Of a stretch of 64,000 nucleotides of DNA, positions 51,714-60,687 are shown piece after piece. The position numbers were made by a program, and so were the translations under genes. Under the pieces are notes generated by a model that did not search any database, had not been told where the DNA came from, and saw only the letters and a program-made list of their open reading frames with translations. Every line of letters starts with the position of its first letter. Position 1 is the stretch's first letter. The stretch spans positions 1 to 64,000 of the forward strand of contig JAEXAI010000008.1 of NCBI GenBank assembly GCA_023394615.1, given 5' to 3'. This DNA is from Actinomycetes bacterium. GTDB taxonomy: Bacteria > Actinomycetota > Coriobacteriia > Coriobacteriales > Eggerthellaceae.

Positions 51714-53021
51714 TCAGTCTATAACGGTCAAGTCAGCCGGGGTGGTGCGGTTCATCACCAGCATCATGAGCGGTTCCAAAAGCTCGCGTTCCGATTTCGG
51801 CAACCCCAGCTTCGCTATCATGCAGAGGCGCTCGGCCAGTTTCCAGGCAGGCGCTCCGTAGGCCTCACCTGAGTATCCGTTGCGCATCAGCGATTCTTTT
51901 GCCTCTAGGATCTGGTCGTCTCCGGCATCGCCGAACAACGATTCCATCTGCGACATGCGCTCATCGTCTGCAAACAGGCCCTTTACCAGTGCAGCGTAGG
52001 CTATCACGTATTCGATGGGAAGGGCATCGGCCGGACGAATCTCAACGTAGGTTTTCAGTCTCACATCGTGAAACGTCATGGAAACGGCATGGATTGCATC
52101 GGCTTGCGTCATGGGATGCTCGGCATATATCTCACCGAACGTGCGCGTGTCGTATGCCCATTCGTTATTTCCATCGGGTATCACGATAGCCGGAGTGTCC
52201 AGCACACGTGCAGCGCAGTCTTCCAGCGTAAAACCGGGGTCAGCGGCTCCCGGTATGACGCCGCATCGATCGGGGTCGCATCCCAGCCACACCTCAGTGC
52301 GCATCATTTGATGTGGGCGCGGCTTGCCTTCGAATACGGGAGAGTTGTCGCACATCAGCGAGAACAGGGGAGTGCACAAACTGGCCAAACGCAGCTTGCG
52401 CAAGCCATCCTGCTCGCTGTCGTAGTCGATGGATATCTGCGTGGAAGCGGTCCCGCGCATCATTCGCGGTCCCCACGGCCCGATAGCGCTCAGATAACGG
52501 TCCATATAACGGTAACGGCGCTTCGGGATCAACTCGGTGTCGAGAGCTTTGGCGTAGGGCTGGTAGCCCACAAGTACGATTCTCTGTCCCCAAGGCTCGA
52601 TGAGCTTGGTGATACGCTCGTCGAAATCGGTATAGCACTCAAGGGCATTTTCCAATGATTCGAACGGTCCAGCCGAAAGCTCAAGCTGGGCGGCCGGTTC
52701 CAGCGTCACATTCTCCCGCACGCCTTTATGATTGCGCCCCACTCCGATCAGATCGTTTTCGACGTCGAAGGTGGTGTCGGGGTAATCGTGTGAGAGCTGA
52801 TGTAAAAGCCAATGGATTCCGTGTTCTTCCGAATAGGAAACGGGAGTCCCATCGTCTACGTGTACGATGAAATGCTCCAGCTCGATGCCGGTTTTGTCGC
52901 ACTGCTGAGAGATTGTGCTGCGATAATAGCCGGTTAGAACCTCTATATTCTTTTGCCGACAAGGCTGGTCCGCGTGCGTATCGATTGATGCTGCCACGTC
53001 GTTGCCCGCTGTTTTATTCAT
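51714..53021 (-). CDS. Glutamate-cysteine ligase (GCS2/EgtA-like)
   Basis: ATP-dependent enzyme joining glutamate to cysteine; 435 residues. Features are KTGIELEHFIVH near the start, ENVTLEPAAQLELSAGP with glutamate-binding residues, RMMRGTASTQISIDYDSE and DVRLKTYVEIRPADALP. These match the plant/actinobacterial GCL type. The chain starts at MNKTAGND because AGAGG lies 7 bases upstream; longer in-frame starts add a non-family leader. No glutathione synthetase (gshB) or ergothioneine gene is adjacent, so gamma-glutamylcysteine may be the product used, or the partner lies elsewhere. Confidence 0.9.
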   Translation of the reverse strand: MNKTAGNDVAASIDTHADQPCRQKNIEVLTGYYRSTISQQCDKTGIELEHFIVHVDDGTPVSYSEEHGIHWLLHQLSHDYPDTTFDVENDLIGVGRNHKGVRENVTLEPAAQLELSAGPFESLENALECYTDFDERITKLIEPWGQRIVLVGYQPYAKALDTELIPKRRYRYMDRYLSAIGPWGPRMMRGTASTQISIDYDSEQDGLRKLRLASLCTPLFSLMCDNSPVFEGKPRPHQMMRTEVWLGCDPDRCGVIPGAADPGFTLEDCAARVLDTPAIVIPDGNNEWAYDTRTFGEIYAEHPMTQADAIHAVSMTFHDVRLKTYVEIRPADALPIEYVIAYAALVKGLFADDERMSQMESLFGDAGDDQILEAKESLMRNGYSGEAYGAPAWKLAERLCMIAKLGLPKSERELLEPLMMLVMNRTTPADLTVID

Positions 53022-53188
53022 GTAAGCCTCTCTTGAAAAGATGAAAGAACCCGTCCATGTTAGCCTATTTGTGTAAAATGGTGTGCCGATAAATGCTCTT
53101 GTCAGCAAAATGACACTTGCAAGGTGTGCTTTTCCGTGGCGCAACGCACCGCTTTTGCTTTGCTAACTTGTCGATAGGTCGTATAACA

Positions 53189-55021
53189 GTGCATATAACG
53201 AAACGAACCGCTCTGCTCCTTGCGTGGGATATCTTCGCAACATATTTCGCGTATCTTTTTGCATCTCTGCTTACCGATTTATACGGCGAGGTCTTTGCCA
53301 CACACGAGATTTATTTCATGTTGGGCGTACTGGCCATTATCAACATCGCTGTGCTGGCCTTGTTCCATCTTTACAACAACCTTTGGGAATATGCCTCAGT
53401 CGATGAGGCACTGCAGATAGTCATTGCGGTGGGTCTTTCCACTATCGCCGGCGCGGTCTTTCTCTGGGTGCTCGATGTTTGGTTGCCCATCAGGGTCTAC
53501 TTCGTTGCATGGTTCCTCCTGATATTCTTCTGCGGTGGCATACGCGGAATGTTTCGCTTCACAAGGCGAAAGCATCGCAAAATCACCGCCAGCGAACGCC
53601 CTCGCACGCTGGTTGTAGGTGCGGGTGAGACGGGTTCTCTGGTCATCGACCGTATGGCCACCAAAGACCCCCTTATGCCCGGTGAGCCCATCGTGGCCAC
53701 CGATGACAACCCGGCCAAGCGCAAGCAGCGCATCCATGGCGTAAAGGTGGAGGGCGGAAGCGACGACATACTCGATTTGGTGGAAGAATATGGCATCCAA
53801 CAGATTGTTGTGGCCATACCATCGGCCACGCTTGATGAGCGTCGACGCATTTATGAGATATGCACAAAGTCGAACTGCCGTCTGCGCACATTGCCCAACG
53901 TGCGCGAGCTGCGCATCGATGAGCTGGGGGACGTCGCTTTGCGCGACGTTGACGTAGCTGACCTTTTGGGTCGCGACGAAGTGGTGTTGAATACGCGTTC
54001 GGTATCGGGCTATATTTCCGGCGAGACCGTTTTGGTAACCGGCGGCGGAGGCACCATTGGCTCGGAGCTGTGCCGCCAGATATGTGCTGTGGCACCGGCG
54101 CGCATCGTTATATTCGATATGTACGAAAACGAAGCATACATGTTGCGCAACGACCTTTTGCGCAATTACGACGACATCGACATCGTCGTCGAGATAGGCA
54201 GCATCACCGACAGGGAGCGCCTCGAGGAACTATTCGATAAATACAATCCCAACGTCGTGTTCCATGCGGCGGCCCACAAGCATGTGCCGTTGATGGAGAT
54301 ATGCCCGCGCGAGGCTTTGCGCAACAACGTGTTCGGCACATTGAATACGGTGCGCGTGGCAGATGGACATGGGGTCAAGCGCTTCATATTCATTTCCACC
54401 GACAAAGCGGTCAACCCGACATCTGTGATGGGTGCCACCAAGCGCATGGGTGAGATGATCATGCAATACTATGCCAAAACCAGCAAGACTATATTTACGG
54501 CTGTGCGTTTCGGCAATGTGCTCGGCTCAAGCGGCAGCGTTATCCCCCTGTTCAAGCGACAGATTGCCGAAGGTGGTCCCGTTACTGTCACCGATCCGAA
54601 CATAGAGCGTTTCTTCATGACCATACCAGAAGCATCTCGGCTCGTCATCCAAGCGGGCGGCATGGCGACGGGTGGAGAGATTTTTATTCTGGATATGGGC
54701 CAGCCGGTGAAAATAGTCGACTTGGCGAAAAGCCTTATCCAGCTTTCCGGTCTGAAACCTGATTCCGACATCAAAATCGTGTTCACCGGGCTGCGACCGG
54801 GTGAGAAAATGTATGAGGAATTGTTGATGGACGAGGAGAGCACCGTGCCCACTGCGAACAAGTCCATCATGATATCGAAGGGTCAAGGCATCAGTTACGA
54901 GCAGGTGGCTGCGAAACTTGACGAGCTCGATGATGCCATAGGGGGCACTGACGAGCGGGCGATACGCATTTTAGAAGAGGCAGTGCCCACATACACCTAC
55001 ACTCCCAACGCTGACAACTAG
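53189..55021 (+). CDS. CapD/WbpM-type nucleotide-sugar 4,6-dehydratase (membrane-bound)
   Basis: A 610-residue polysaccharide biosynthesis enzyme. Four N-terminal membrane helices (to about residue 130) are followed by a Rossmann region (TLVVGAGETGSLVIDRM). The extended SDR domain has VLVTGGGGTIGSELCRQI and a serine-threonine active-site region (RFIFISTDKAVNPTSVMGATKR), where the usual YxxxK is replaced by M-x3-K as in this family. Such enzymes convert UDP-GlcNAc toward UDP-6-deoxy-4-keto sugars for glycan synthesis. The GTG start after AGGTCG is a best guess; upstream in-frame codons at 53117 exist. It is isolated, not in a glycan cluster. Confidence 0.88.
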   Translation: MHITKRTALLLAWDIFATYFAYLFASLLTDLYGEVFATHEIYFMLGVLAIINIAVLALFHLYNNLWEYASVDEALQIVIAVGLSTIAGAVFLWVLDVWLPIRVYFVAWFLLIFFCGGIRGMFRFTRRKHRKITASERPRTLVVGAGETGSLVIDRMATKDPLMPGEPIVATDDNPAKRKQRIHGVKVEGGSDDILDLVEEYGIQQIVVAIPSATLDERRRIYEICTKSNCRLRTLPNVRELRIDELGDVALRDVDVADLLGRDEVVLNTRSVSGYISGETVLVTGGGGTIGSELCRQICAVAPARIVIFDMYENEAYMLRNDLLRNYDDIDIVVEIGSITDRERLEELFDKYNPNVVFHAAAHKHVPLMEICPREALRNNVFGTLNTVRVADGHGVKRFIFISTDKAVNPTSVMGATKRMGEMIMQYYAKTSKTIFTAVRFGNVLGSSGSVIPLFKRQIAEGGPVTVTDPNIERFFMTIPEASRLVIQAGGMATGGEIFILDMGQPVKIVDLAKSLIQLSGLKPDSDIKIVFTGLRPGEKMYEELLMDEESTVPTANKSIMISKGQGISYEQVAAKLDELDDAIGGTDERAIRILEEAVPTYTYTPNADN

Positions 55022-55327
55022 CAGCGTCATCGGCGAATACTGAAGAGTTCGGAGCGCATCTAAAATACGTCTAGGATGCATAATATTTGAGAAAATGATA
55101 AAAATTGTGCAAGTGCACAAAATTATTGCTGACGGATGCTCCACAAGGGTTTATCATGTCGGCATGCGGGTTATTGCGCCTTGGGCCGTTGTTTTCCTAC
55201 GTTAATACAGCGCGCAACCCATAATGCATCGAAAAACAAGCGTATGCTGTCATGAGGATACTTTGGAAGAAGTATCCTGTTTAGATATATCAGTGAAGTT
55301 GTATAACGTGATGAAGGAGACAGAGTC
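55022..55327. other. Leader/intergenic region upstream of argC
   Basis: A 306-base AT-rich gap. It contains a perfect inverted repeat TTGTGC-AAGT-GCACAA (55105-55120) and a 9-bp hairpin AGGATACTT/AAGTATCCT (55255-55278). ATGCATAATATTTGAG (55077-55092) is weakly similar to the argR palindrome and may be an ArgR site. GAAGGAG precedes the argC start. No gene or known riboswitch was recognised. Confidence 0.5.
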
Positions 55328-56392
55328 ATGGCTATCAAAGCTGGCATAGTCGGGGCTGCGGGTTATGCGGGTATCGAGCTCGTGCGCCGCCTGATTGAGC
55401 ATCCTGCGTTTGATTTGCGTGTCATAACCAGCGATGCCGATGCGGGTCAAGCGCTTGCTGAGGCTTATCCGGCGTTTTTGGGTATGTCCAATCTTGTCTT
55501 CTCTCCGCACGACACACCCGCACTTGACGAATGCGAAGCGGTGTTTCTGGCCGTGCCGCATACCGCTGCCTTGACGCAGGTGCCCGGACTGCTTGAGCGT
55601 GGCATAAATGTATTCGATCTTTCTGCTGACTACCGACTGAAAGACCCGGCCATCTACGAGCAGTGGTATCAGACGAAGCACACCTCACCCGAGCTTTTGA
55701 AGAAAACAGCTTTCGGGCTGCCCGAACTCGCGCGTGACGAGATTGAGCAGGCTGCAGCAGATCATGTGGCGGGCAAGCCGGTGCTTGTCGCATGTGCGGG
55801 ATGTTATCCCACTGCCACATCCCTCGCGGCCTATCCCGCTGTGCATGCGGGCATAACGCAAGGTGTCGTGAATGTACAGGCTATATCAGGTGTGACCGGT
55901 GCGGGCAAAAAGCCTACCGAGCGCACCCATTTCTGCCACGCGAACGAGAGCGTGGAAGCCTACGGCGTGGGGAAACATCGCCATACACCGGAAATCGAGC
56001 AGATACTGGGCTTGCCGGGCCAAGTGTTGTTCGTGCCGCATCTGGCGCCTTTGAATCGCGGTCTGCTTTCCACGGTCACCATGACGATCAATCGCTCTGC
56101 AGTGCAGGATTTTTCAGTCGCCCGTGCGCAGGCTCTCTACGAGGATTTTTATCGTGGCAGCTTGTTCGTATCGGTGCTGCCGGAAGGCCAGATGCCGAAA
56201 ACGTCAAGCGTGGTCGGCACGAATCGTGCGCATATAGGGCTTGCTTACCATGAGACCACGGCCAGCCTGATTGCAGTATGCGCCATCGACAATCTGTGCA
56301 AAGGGGCGGCCAGCCAAGCTGTGCAGTGTGCCAACATCGTCTTCGGCCTTGCAGAAGATGCTGGGCTGCAGTCGATGTCGCTGCCGGTCTAG
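55328..56392 (+). CDS. argC: N-acetyl-gamma-glutamyl-phosphate reductase
   Basis: ArgC reduces N-acetylglutamyl phosphate with NADPH in arginine synthesis. The 354 residues begin KAGIVGAAGYAGIELVRRLIEHP (NADP fold). They include DLSADYRLKDPAIYEQWY and the catalytic cysteine in VACAGCYPTATSLAAYPA, and end with DNLCKGAASQAVQCANIVFG. It is the first gene of the arg cluster, and argJ follows after 28 bases. Confidence 0.97.
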   Translation: MAIKAGIVGAAGYAGIELVRRLIEHPAFDLRVITSDADAGQALAEAYPAFLGMSNLVFSPHDTPALDECEAVFLAVPHTAALTQVPGLLERGINVFDLSADYRLKDPAIYEQWYQTKHTSPELLKKTAFGLPELARDEIEQAAADHVAGKPVLVACAGCYPTATSLAAYPAVHAGITQGVVNVQAISGVTGAGKKPTERTHFCHANESVEAYGVGKHRHTPEIEQILGLPGQVLFVPHLAPLNRGLLSTVTMTINRSAVQDFSVARAQALYEDFYRGSLFVSVLPEGQMPKTSSVVGTNRAHIGLAYHETTASLIAVCAIDNLCKGAASQAVQCANIVFGLAEDAGLQSMSLPV

Positions 56393-56420
56393 ACGCGAGG
56401 GATAAGGGAAGGATCTCTGC

Positions 56421-57686
56421 ATGAAACAAGAAGTTTTATGGGAAAAGCTTGAAAACGGATGCGTGACCAGCGCTCTGGGCTTCAAAGCCGGTGGCATACA
56501 CGCCGGATTCAGGCGGAATCCCGAACGTTTGGATATGGCGCTCATAGAGGCTGATGAGTTGTGCTGTGCTGCGGGCGTTTTCACACAAAACGTGTTCTGC
56601 GCGGCTCCGGTTATTATCAGCCGGGAGAACTTGGGCGGCACTGGTTCTGGTCTTGCGCGTGCCATCGTCGTGAATTCCGGCAACGCGAATGCGGCAACCG
56701 GCTCCATAGGTTTGGAAAACGCGCGCAAGTCCGCACGTATAGTGGCGCAGTCTGTGGGGTGCGCTGCCGAAGATGTGCTGGTAGCCTCTACCGGTGTTAT
56801 CGGCGTGCATCTGGATATGAGGCCCTTTGAAGATGCGTCGCCGAAGCTGCATGCGAAAATCGGCTCAGATGCCCAAAGTGGCCACGATGCCGCGCATGCT
56901 ATCATGACCACCGATACGGTGCCCAAAGAATGCGCTGTCACCTATACCCAACAGGGAAATGATGGGGAAAGTGCTCATATCACCGTGGGGGGCATGGTGA
57001 AGGGCTCGGGTATGATTATGCCAAACATGGCCACGATGATAGCCGTCATCACCACCGATGCAGCTCTGACGCCTCAAGCGGCACATGCCGCACTGCAAAC
57101 CGCAGTAGCTCAGAGCTTCAACAAAGTGACGGTTGATTCCGATACGTCCACCAATGACACATGCCTGCTGCTGGCGAGCGGCAAGGCCTTGCCCGCCCAG
57201 TCGGCGCCCATGCAGCTGGATGACCCGGGATACGATATGTTCTGCCAAGCGCTTTGCGCGGTATGCAGCGACTTGGCCCGAATGATAGCGGCAGACGGCG
57301 AAGGCGCAACGCGCCTGATTACGGTAAATGTGACGGGTGCGGCATCCGATGAAGACGCGGATGCGGCGGCGCGCTCCATCGCGAACTCCCCCTTGGTGAA
57401 AACTGCCATATTTGGACACGACGCCAATTGGGGCAGAATCGCCATGGCACTTGGCAAAAGCGGTGCGGCATTCGCTCAGGAAAACGTCTCTATCGCCATC
57501 ATGGGTATGCCTGTGTGTGAAGGCGGCCTGACTGTTGCCTTCAGCGAAGACGAAGCGCTTGCGCGCTTCGAGCAACCCGAAATCGTCATCGATGCCGATT
57601 TGGGCGCGGGCGATGCTTCGACTACTATATGGACGTGCGATTTCTCGCACGAGTACGTTTCGATCAATGGAGATTACCGCTCATGA
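56421..57686 (+). CDS. argJ: Bifunctional glutamate N-acetyltransferase / ornithine acetyltransferase
   Basis: ArgJ recycles the acetyl group from N-acetylornithine to glutamate. The 421-residue precursor should self-cleave at the conserved threonine T205 (MIMPNMATMIAVITTDA) into alpha and beta chains. Other features are SGNANAATG, ASTGVIGVHLDM, SDTSTNDTCLLLASG and NWGRIAMALGKSG. It overlaps the argB start by four bases. Presence of argJ implies a cyclic acetyl pathway; no separate argA was seen here. Confidence 0.97.
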   Translation: MKQEVLWEKLENGCVTSALGFKAGGIHAGFRRNPERLDMALIEADELCCAAGVFTQNVFCAAPVIISRENLGGTGSGLARAIVVNSGNANAATGSIGLENARKSARIVAQSVGCAAEDVLVASTGVIGVHLDMRPFEDASPKLHAKIGSDAQSGHDAAHAIMTTDTVPKECAVTYTQQGNDGESAHITVGGMVKGSGMIMPNMATMIAVITTDAALTPQAAHAALQTAVAQSFNKVTVDSDTSTNDTCLLLASGKALPAQSAPMQLDDPGYDMFCQALCAVCSDLARMIAADGEGATRLITVNVTGAASDEDADAAARSIANSPLVKTAIFGHDANWGRIAMALGKSGAAFAQENVSIAIMGMPVCEGGLTVAFSEDEALARFEQPEIVIDADLGAGDASTTIWTCDFSHEYVSINGDYRS

Positions 57687-58723
57687 AATACGCAAAGGAC
57701 ACGCGTTCCGAAACCGATTCCTTCCAGAAGGCCGGCGTTCTAGCTGAGGCTCTGCCATGGATTAAGGCAGTGACCGGTAAAACGGTCGTCATCAAATACG
57801 GCGGGTCGGCTATGGTCGACGAACAGCTGCGAAGCGCCGTTATGAGCGACATCGTTTTGCTGAAGATTATCGGGCTCAATCCCATTATCGTACATGGCGG
57901 CGGCGCTGCTATTTCCCGCGCTATGAAGCAATTCGAGGTACCGGTAGAATTCAAAGACGGTTTGCGCGTGACCACCGATGAGGCTATGAACATCGTGAAG
58001 ATGGTGCTCGTGGGAGAGGTAAACCAAGACCTGGTGCGTGACATCAACGTGCACGGAAACTTGGCCGTAGGTGTATCGGGAAGCGACGCGGGCACCGTCA
58101 TGGCCGAGCAGATTGACCCTGATCTGGGTCGAGTTGGGCGCGTGACGGCTGTAAATACAGCTTATCTAGAAGACATCATCAACGATGCTTATATTCCTGT
58201 TGTGGCTAGTGTGGGCATGGGTGAAGATGGAGGGTACTTCAACATAAACGCTGACACGGTAGCGGGAGAGATAGCCGCAGCTGTGGGCGCACACAAAGTG
58301 ATTTTCTTGACGGACGTGGACGGCCTGTACGAGGACTTCGAGGACAAAGACACGCTCATATCGAATATGACGTGCGATGAAGTGAAGTTCATGATTGATA
58401 ATGCTCGTGTATCCACAGGCATGATTCCGAAGCTGAAAAGCTGCGCATCGGCGTTGGACGCGGGCGTGTTTCGCGCTCATATTATCAACGGCACAACGCC
58501 CCACGCGCTTTTGCTGGAACTGTTGACCGACACCGGCGTCGGCACGACCATCCATCGCACCGAAGAGGGATATCGAAATGATTCGCATCCTTTAGGCAAA
58601 TTTGCTAGTAAATTGGTCGAAAACAGGGAAACGCGCAAGCAGCAGATTCAAAAGGCGAAAGAGAAAAAGCAGGCAGAAGCCCAAAAGCAACCGGACGAAT
58701 ATCAGCCCACGAACGCATATTAA
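57683..58723 (+). CDS. argB: Acetylglutamate kinase with extended basic C-terminal tail
   Basis: ArgB phosphorylates N-acetylglutamate. The N-terminal KTVVIKYGGSAM, IVHGGGAAISRAMKQF, and MIPKLKSCASALDAGV near the C-terminus are classic. The family is usually near 295 residues; this chain is 346. The extra ~45 residues after the kinase domain are charged and low-complexity (KQQIQKAKEKKQAEAQKQ), likely helical and of unknown purpose. The GGAG-linked ATG overlaps the argJ stop. argD follows after 20 bases. Confidence 0.95.
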   Translation: MKYAKDTRSETDSFQKAGVLAEALPWIKAVTGKTVVIKYGGSAMVDEQLRSAVMSDIVLLKIIGLNPIIVHGGGAAISRAMKQFEVPVEFKDGLRVTTDEAMNIVKMVLVGEVNQDLVRDINVHGNLAVGVSGSDAGTVMAEQIDPDLGRVGRVTAVNTAYLEDIINDAYIPVVASVGMGEDGGYFNINADTVAGEIAAAVGAHKVIFLTDVDGLYEDFEDKDTLISNMTCDEVKFMIDNARVSTGMIPKLKSCASALDAGVFRAHIINGTTPHALLLELLTDTGVGTTIHRTEEGYRNDSHPLGKFASKLVENRETRKQQIQKAKEKKQAEAQKQPDEYQPTNAY

Positions 58724-58743
58724 TACACGGAACGGAAGAGAAT

Positions 58744-59952
58744 ATGTCACTGGAAAAAGAAGAAGAGCTCGAAAACGAATACATCATGCCCACTTTCGGT
58801 CGCAAGCCTGTGTGTTTGGTTGAAGGTTCGGGCATGCATGTGACCGACGATAAGGGCGAAGATTACCTTGACTTTATTGCGGGTATCGGTGTCTGTAGTT
58901 TGGGCCATTGCCATCCAGCTGTGGTGTCGGCTATCACCGAGCAGGCTAAACAGCTGATTCATGTGAGCAACTATTACTACATCGAGCATCGCGGCGAAGT
59001 CGCTCGTCAAGTGTCTACTCTATTGAATAGCGAAGTCGAAGCAGAGCACCCGGAAGCATGGAAGAGCTTCTTTGCCAATTCAGGTGCCGAGGCCAATGAG
59101 TGCGCTATGAAGCTTGCGCGACTGTACAGCCGCAAACAGGGAAGCACTGCCAACATCATCCTCACTTTGGACGGTAGTTTTCACGGGCGCACCATGGAAA
59201 CTTTGGCCGCTACGGCCCAACCGGCCAAGCAAGAGGCGTTCCAGCCGCTACCGCAGGGTTTTTTGCATATCCCACGCAATGACAGCGAGGCACTGAAGCA
59301 GGTATTCTCACAGAACAAAGGCGGCATTTGCGCCGTCATGGTGGAATGCGTGCAAGGTGAGAGCGGGGTGCATCCTTGCACGTCTGAGTTCTTGCAAGAT
59401 GTCGTTGCCGTCGCGCATGAAAACGGCGCGTTGGTCATCTGCGACGAGGTTCAGTCGGGCATCTATCGTACCGGTAAGCCGTTCGGTTTCCAAAATTTCG
59501 GAATCACCCCCGATATCGTATCCATCGCAAAGGGAATCGCTTCGGGTTTCCCTATGGGCATGTGCGCCGCACCCGCCCATGTTGCCAATGCGTTTGAACC
59601 GGGCGATCACGGAACCACGTTCGGCGGCAGCAATCTGGCCGTCGCTGCGGCGCTGGCTACGCTTCAGACGCTTGAAGCTCAAAACATCCAGGAAAACGTT
59701 CAGGCTTCAGGTGCATATCTGCGTGAGAAGCTTGCGCAACTCGACGAGGTTTGCGACGTGCGTGGTTTCGGTTTGATGGTTGCATGCGACCTGCGCTCGG
59801 GAATCGACGCGCCTGGCGTGGTACTGCAGGGTTTGAAATGTGGCCTGTTGTTGAATGCGACCGGTCCTCATACCTTGCGTTTCCTGCCGCCGCTTATCTG
59901 CTCAATAGCCGATATTGATGCGCTTATGGAAAAACTCGTCACCATTTTGTAG
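58744..59952 (+). CDS. argD: Acetylornithine aminotransferase
   Basis: PLP aminotransferase, 402 residues, converting N-acetylglutamate semialdehyde to N-acetylornithine. The family motifs are FIAGIGVCSLGHCHPAVV, NSGAEANECAMKLAR, TLDGSFHGRTMETL, VEVCDEVQSGIYRTG-type residues (ICDEVQSGIYRTGKP) and the PLP lysine in SIAKGIASGFPMG. A short acidic N-terminal leader precedes the core. It ends the argCJBD block; argR follows after 134 bases with its own promoter and operator candidates. Confidence 0.96.
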   Translation: MSLEKEEELENEYIMPTFGRKPVCLVEGSGMHVTDDKGEDYLDFIAGIGVCSLGHCHPAVVSAITEQAKQLIHVSNYYYIEHRGEVARQVSTLLNSEVEAEHPEAWKSFFANSGAEANECAMKLARLYSRKQGSTANIILTLDGSFHGRTMETLAATAQPAKQEAFQPLPQGFLHIPRNDSEALKQVFSQNKGGICAVMVECVQGESGVHPCTSEFLQDVVAVAHENGALVICDEVQSGIYRTGKPFGFQNFGITPDIVSIAKGIASGFPMGMCAAPAHVANAFEPGDHGTTFGGSNLAVAAALATLQTLEAQNIQENVQASGAYLREKLAQLDEVCDVRGFGLMVACDLRSGIDAPGVVLQGLKCGLLLNATGPHTLRFLPPLICSIADIDALMEKLVTIL

Positions 59953-59980
59953 TTTTCTCGCAATTCTGCTCATATTCCGC

Positions 59981-60043
59981 TAGAATACATGCATGTTGGA
60001 TAATAAAGCACGCATATTTATGCATTCATATGTATAAATATGC
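59981..60043 (+). promoter_or_regulatory. argR promoter (-10) and ArgR-box-like palindrome
   Basis: TAGAAT (59981-59986) is a possible -10. Downstream lies a perfect 10-bp inverted repeat, GCATATTTAT (60012-60021) and ATAAATATGC (60034-60043), around GCATTCATATGT. The AT-rich, two-half-site pattern suits an arginine-repressor operator. Its position in the argR leader suggests autoregulation. Confidence 0.6.
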
Positions 60044-60086
60044 GGTTGCTATCAGAAAAAACGCGAGAAAGTATATTTAGCCAGTT

Positions 60087-60515
60087 ATGAAGAAGCGCAC
60101 TCAAAGGCATGACGTCATACGCGATATCGTTCGCCAGTATGATATCCGCACGCAGCGCGACTTAGCTGACAGGCTTCAGGCTGAAGGGCACGAATGCACC
60201 CAGGCCACTATCTCGCGGGACATCACCGATATGGGTCTTCTGAAATCCAAAGAAGGTTTTTACGTTCTTCCCGAAGACATGCGCTTGCAGCGCATGGTCA
60301 GCGAACTCGTGGAGGAAGTCTATGTTGCCGGGAACATGGTCATCGTAAAGACATTTCCCGGTGGAGCTGCCGGCGTTGCCGGAGCAATCGACAAGGCAGG
60401 ATTAGTTGGATCGCTGGGCACGGTTGCTGGCGATAACACCATCATGATTGCTGCCAAGACCCCAGAGGACGCAGGCTCTATCGAAGTCTCCCTCAACGGT
60501 CTGCGACGACGTTAG
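60087..60515 (+). CDS. argR: Arginine repressor
   Basis: ArgR is a hexameric repressor that binds arginine. The 142-residue protein has the N-terminal winged helix (IRTQRDLADRLQAEGHECTQ, ATISRDITDMGL with the SR recognition element) and the C-terminal arginine-binding domain (TFPGGAAGVAGAIDKAGL, GTVAGDNTIMIAAK with the key Asp). A plausible operator overlaps its leader. It lies between the argCJBD and argG units it is expected to control. Confidence 0.96.
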   Translation: MKKRTQRHDVIRDIVRQYDIRTQRDLADRLQAEGHECTQATISRDITDMGLLKSKEGFYVLPEDMRLQRMVSELVEEVYVAGNMVIVKTFPGGAAGVAGAIDKAGLVGSLGTVAGDNTIMIAAKTPEDAGSIEVSLNGLRRR

Positions 60516-60612
60516 TCGTCTTATAGCAACGGGCTGAAAGATGCCCAACCCTCATCCTGTATAGTCTTGTCTTGTGCTGAAATAGGCATACGTGGCGCGA
60601 CTGTACCTATAA

Positions 60613-60668
60613 GAGCCCCATGTCGGCTCGATCCCTTCAAAACAAGAATCTAGGCAGGTCGCACCTGC
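60613..60668 (+). other. Two small hairpins in the argG leader
   Basis: GAGCC/GGCTC (60613-60629) and GCAGGT-CGC-ACCTGC (60654-60668) lie just upstream of the argG ribosome site GGAAAGG. No T-run follows them, so they are not terminators; a role in translation control is possible but unproven. Confidence 0.4.
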
Positions 60669-60687
60669 AGGAAAGGCACTGATTATC

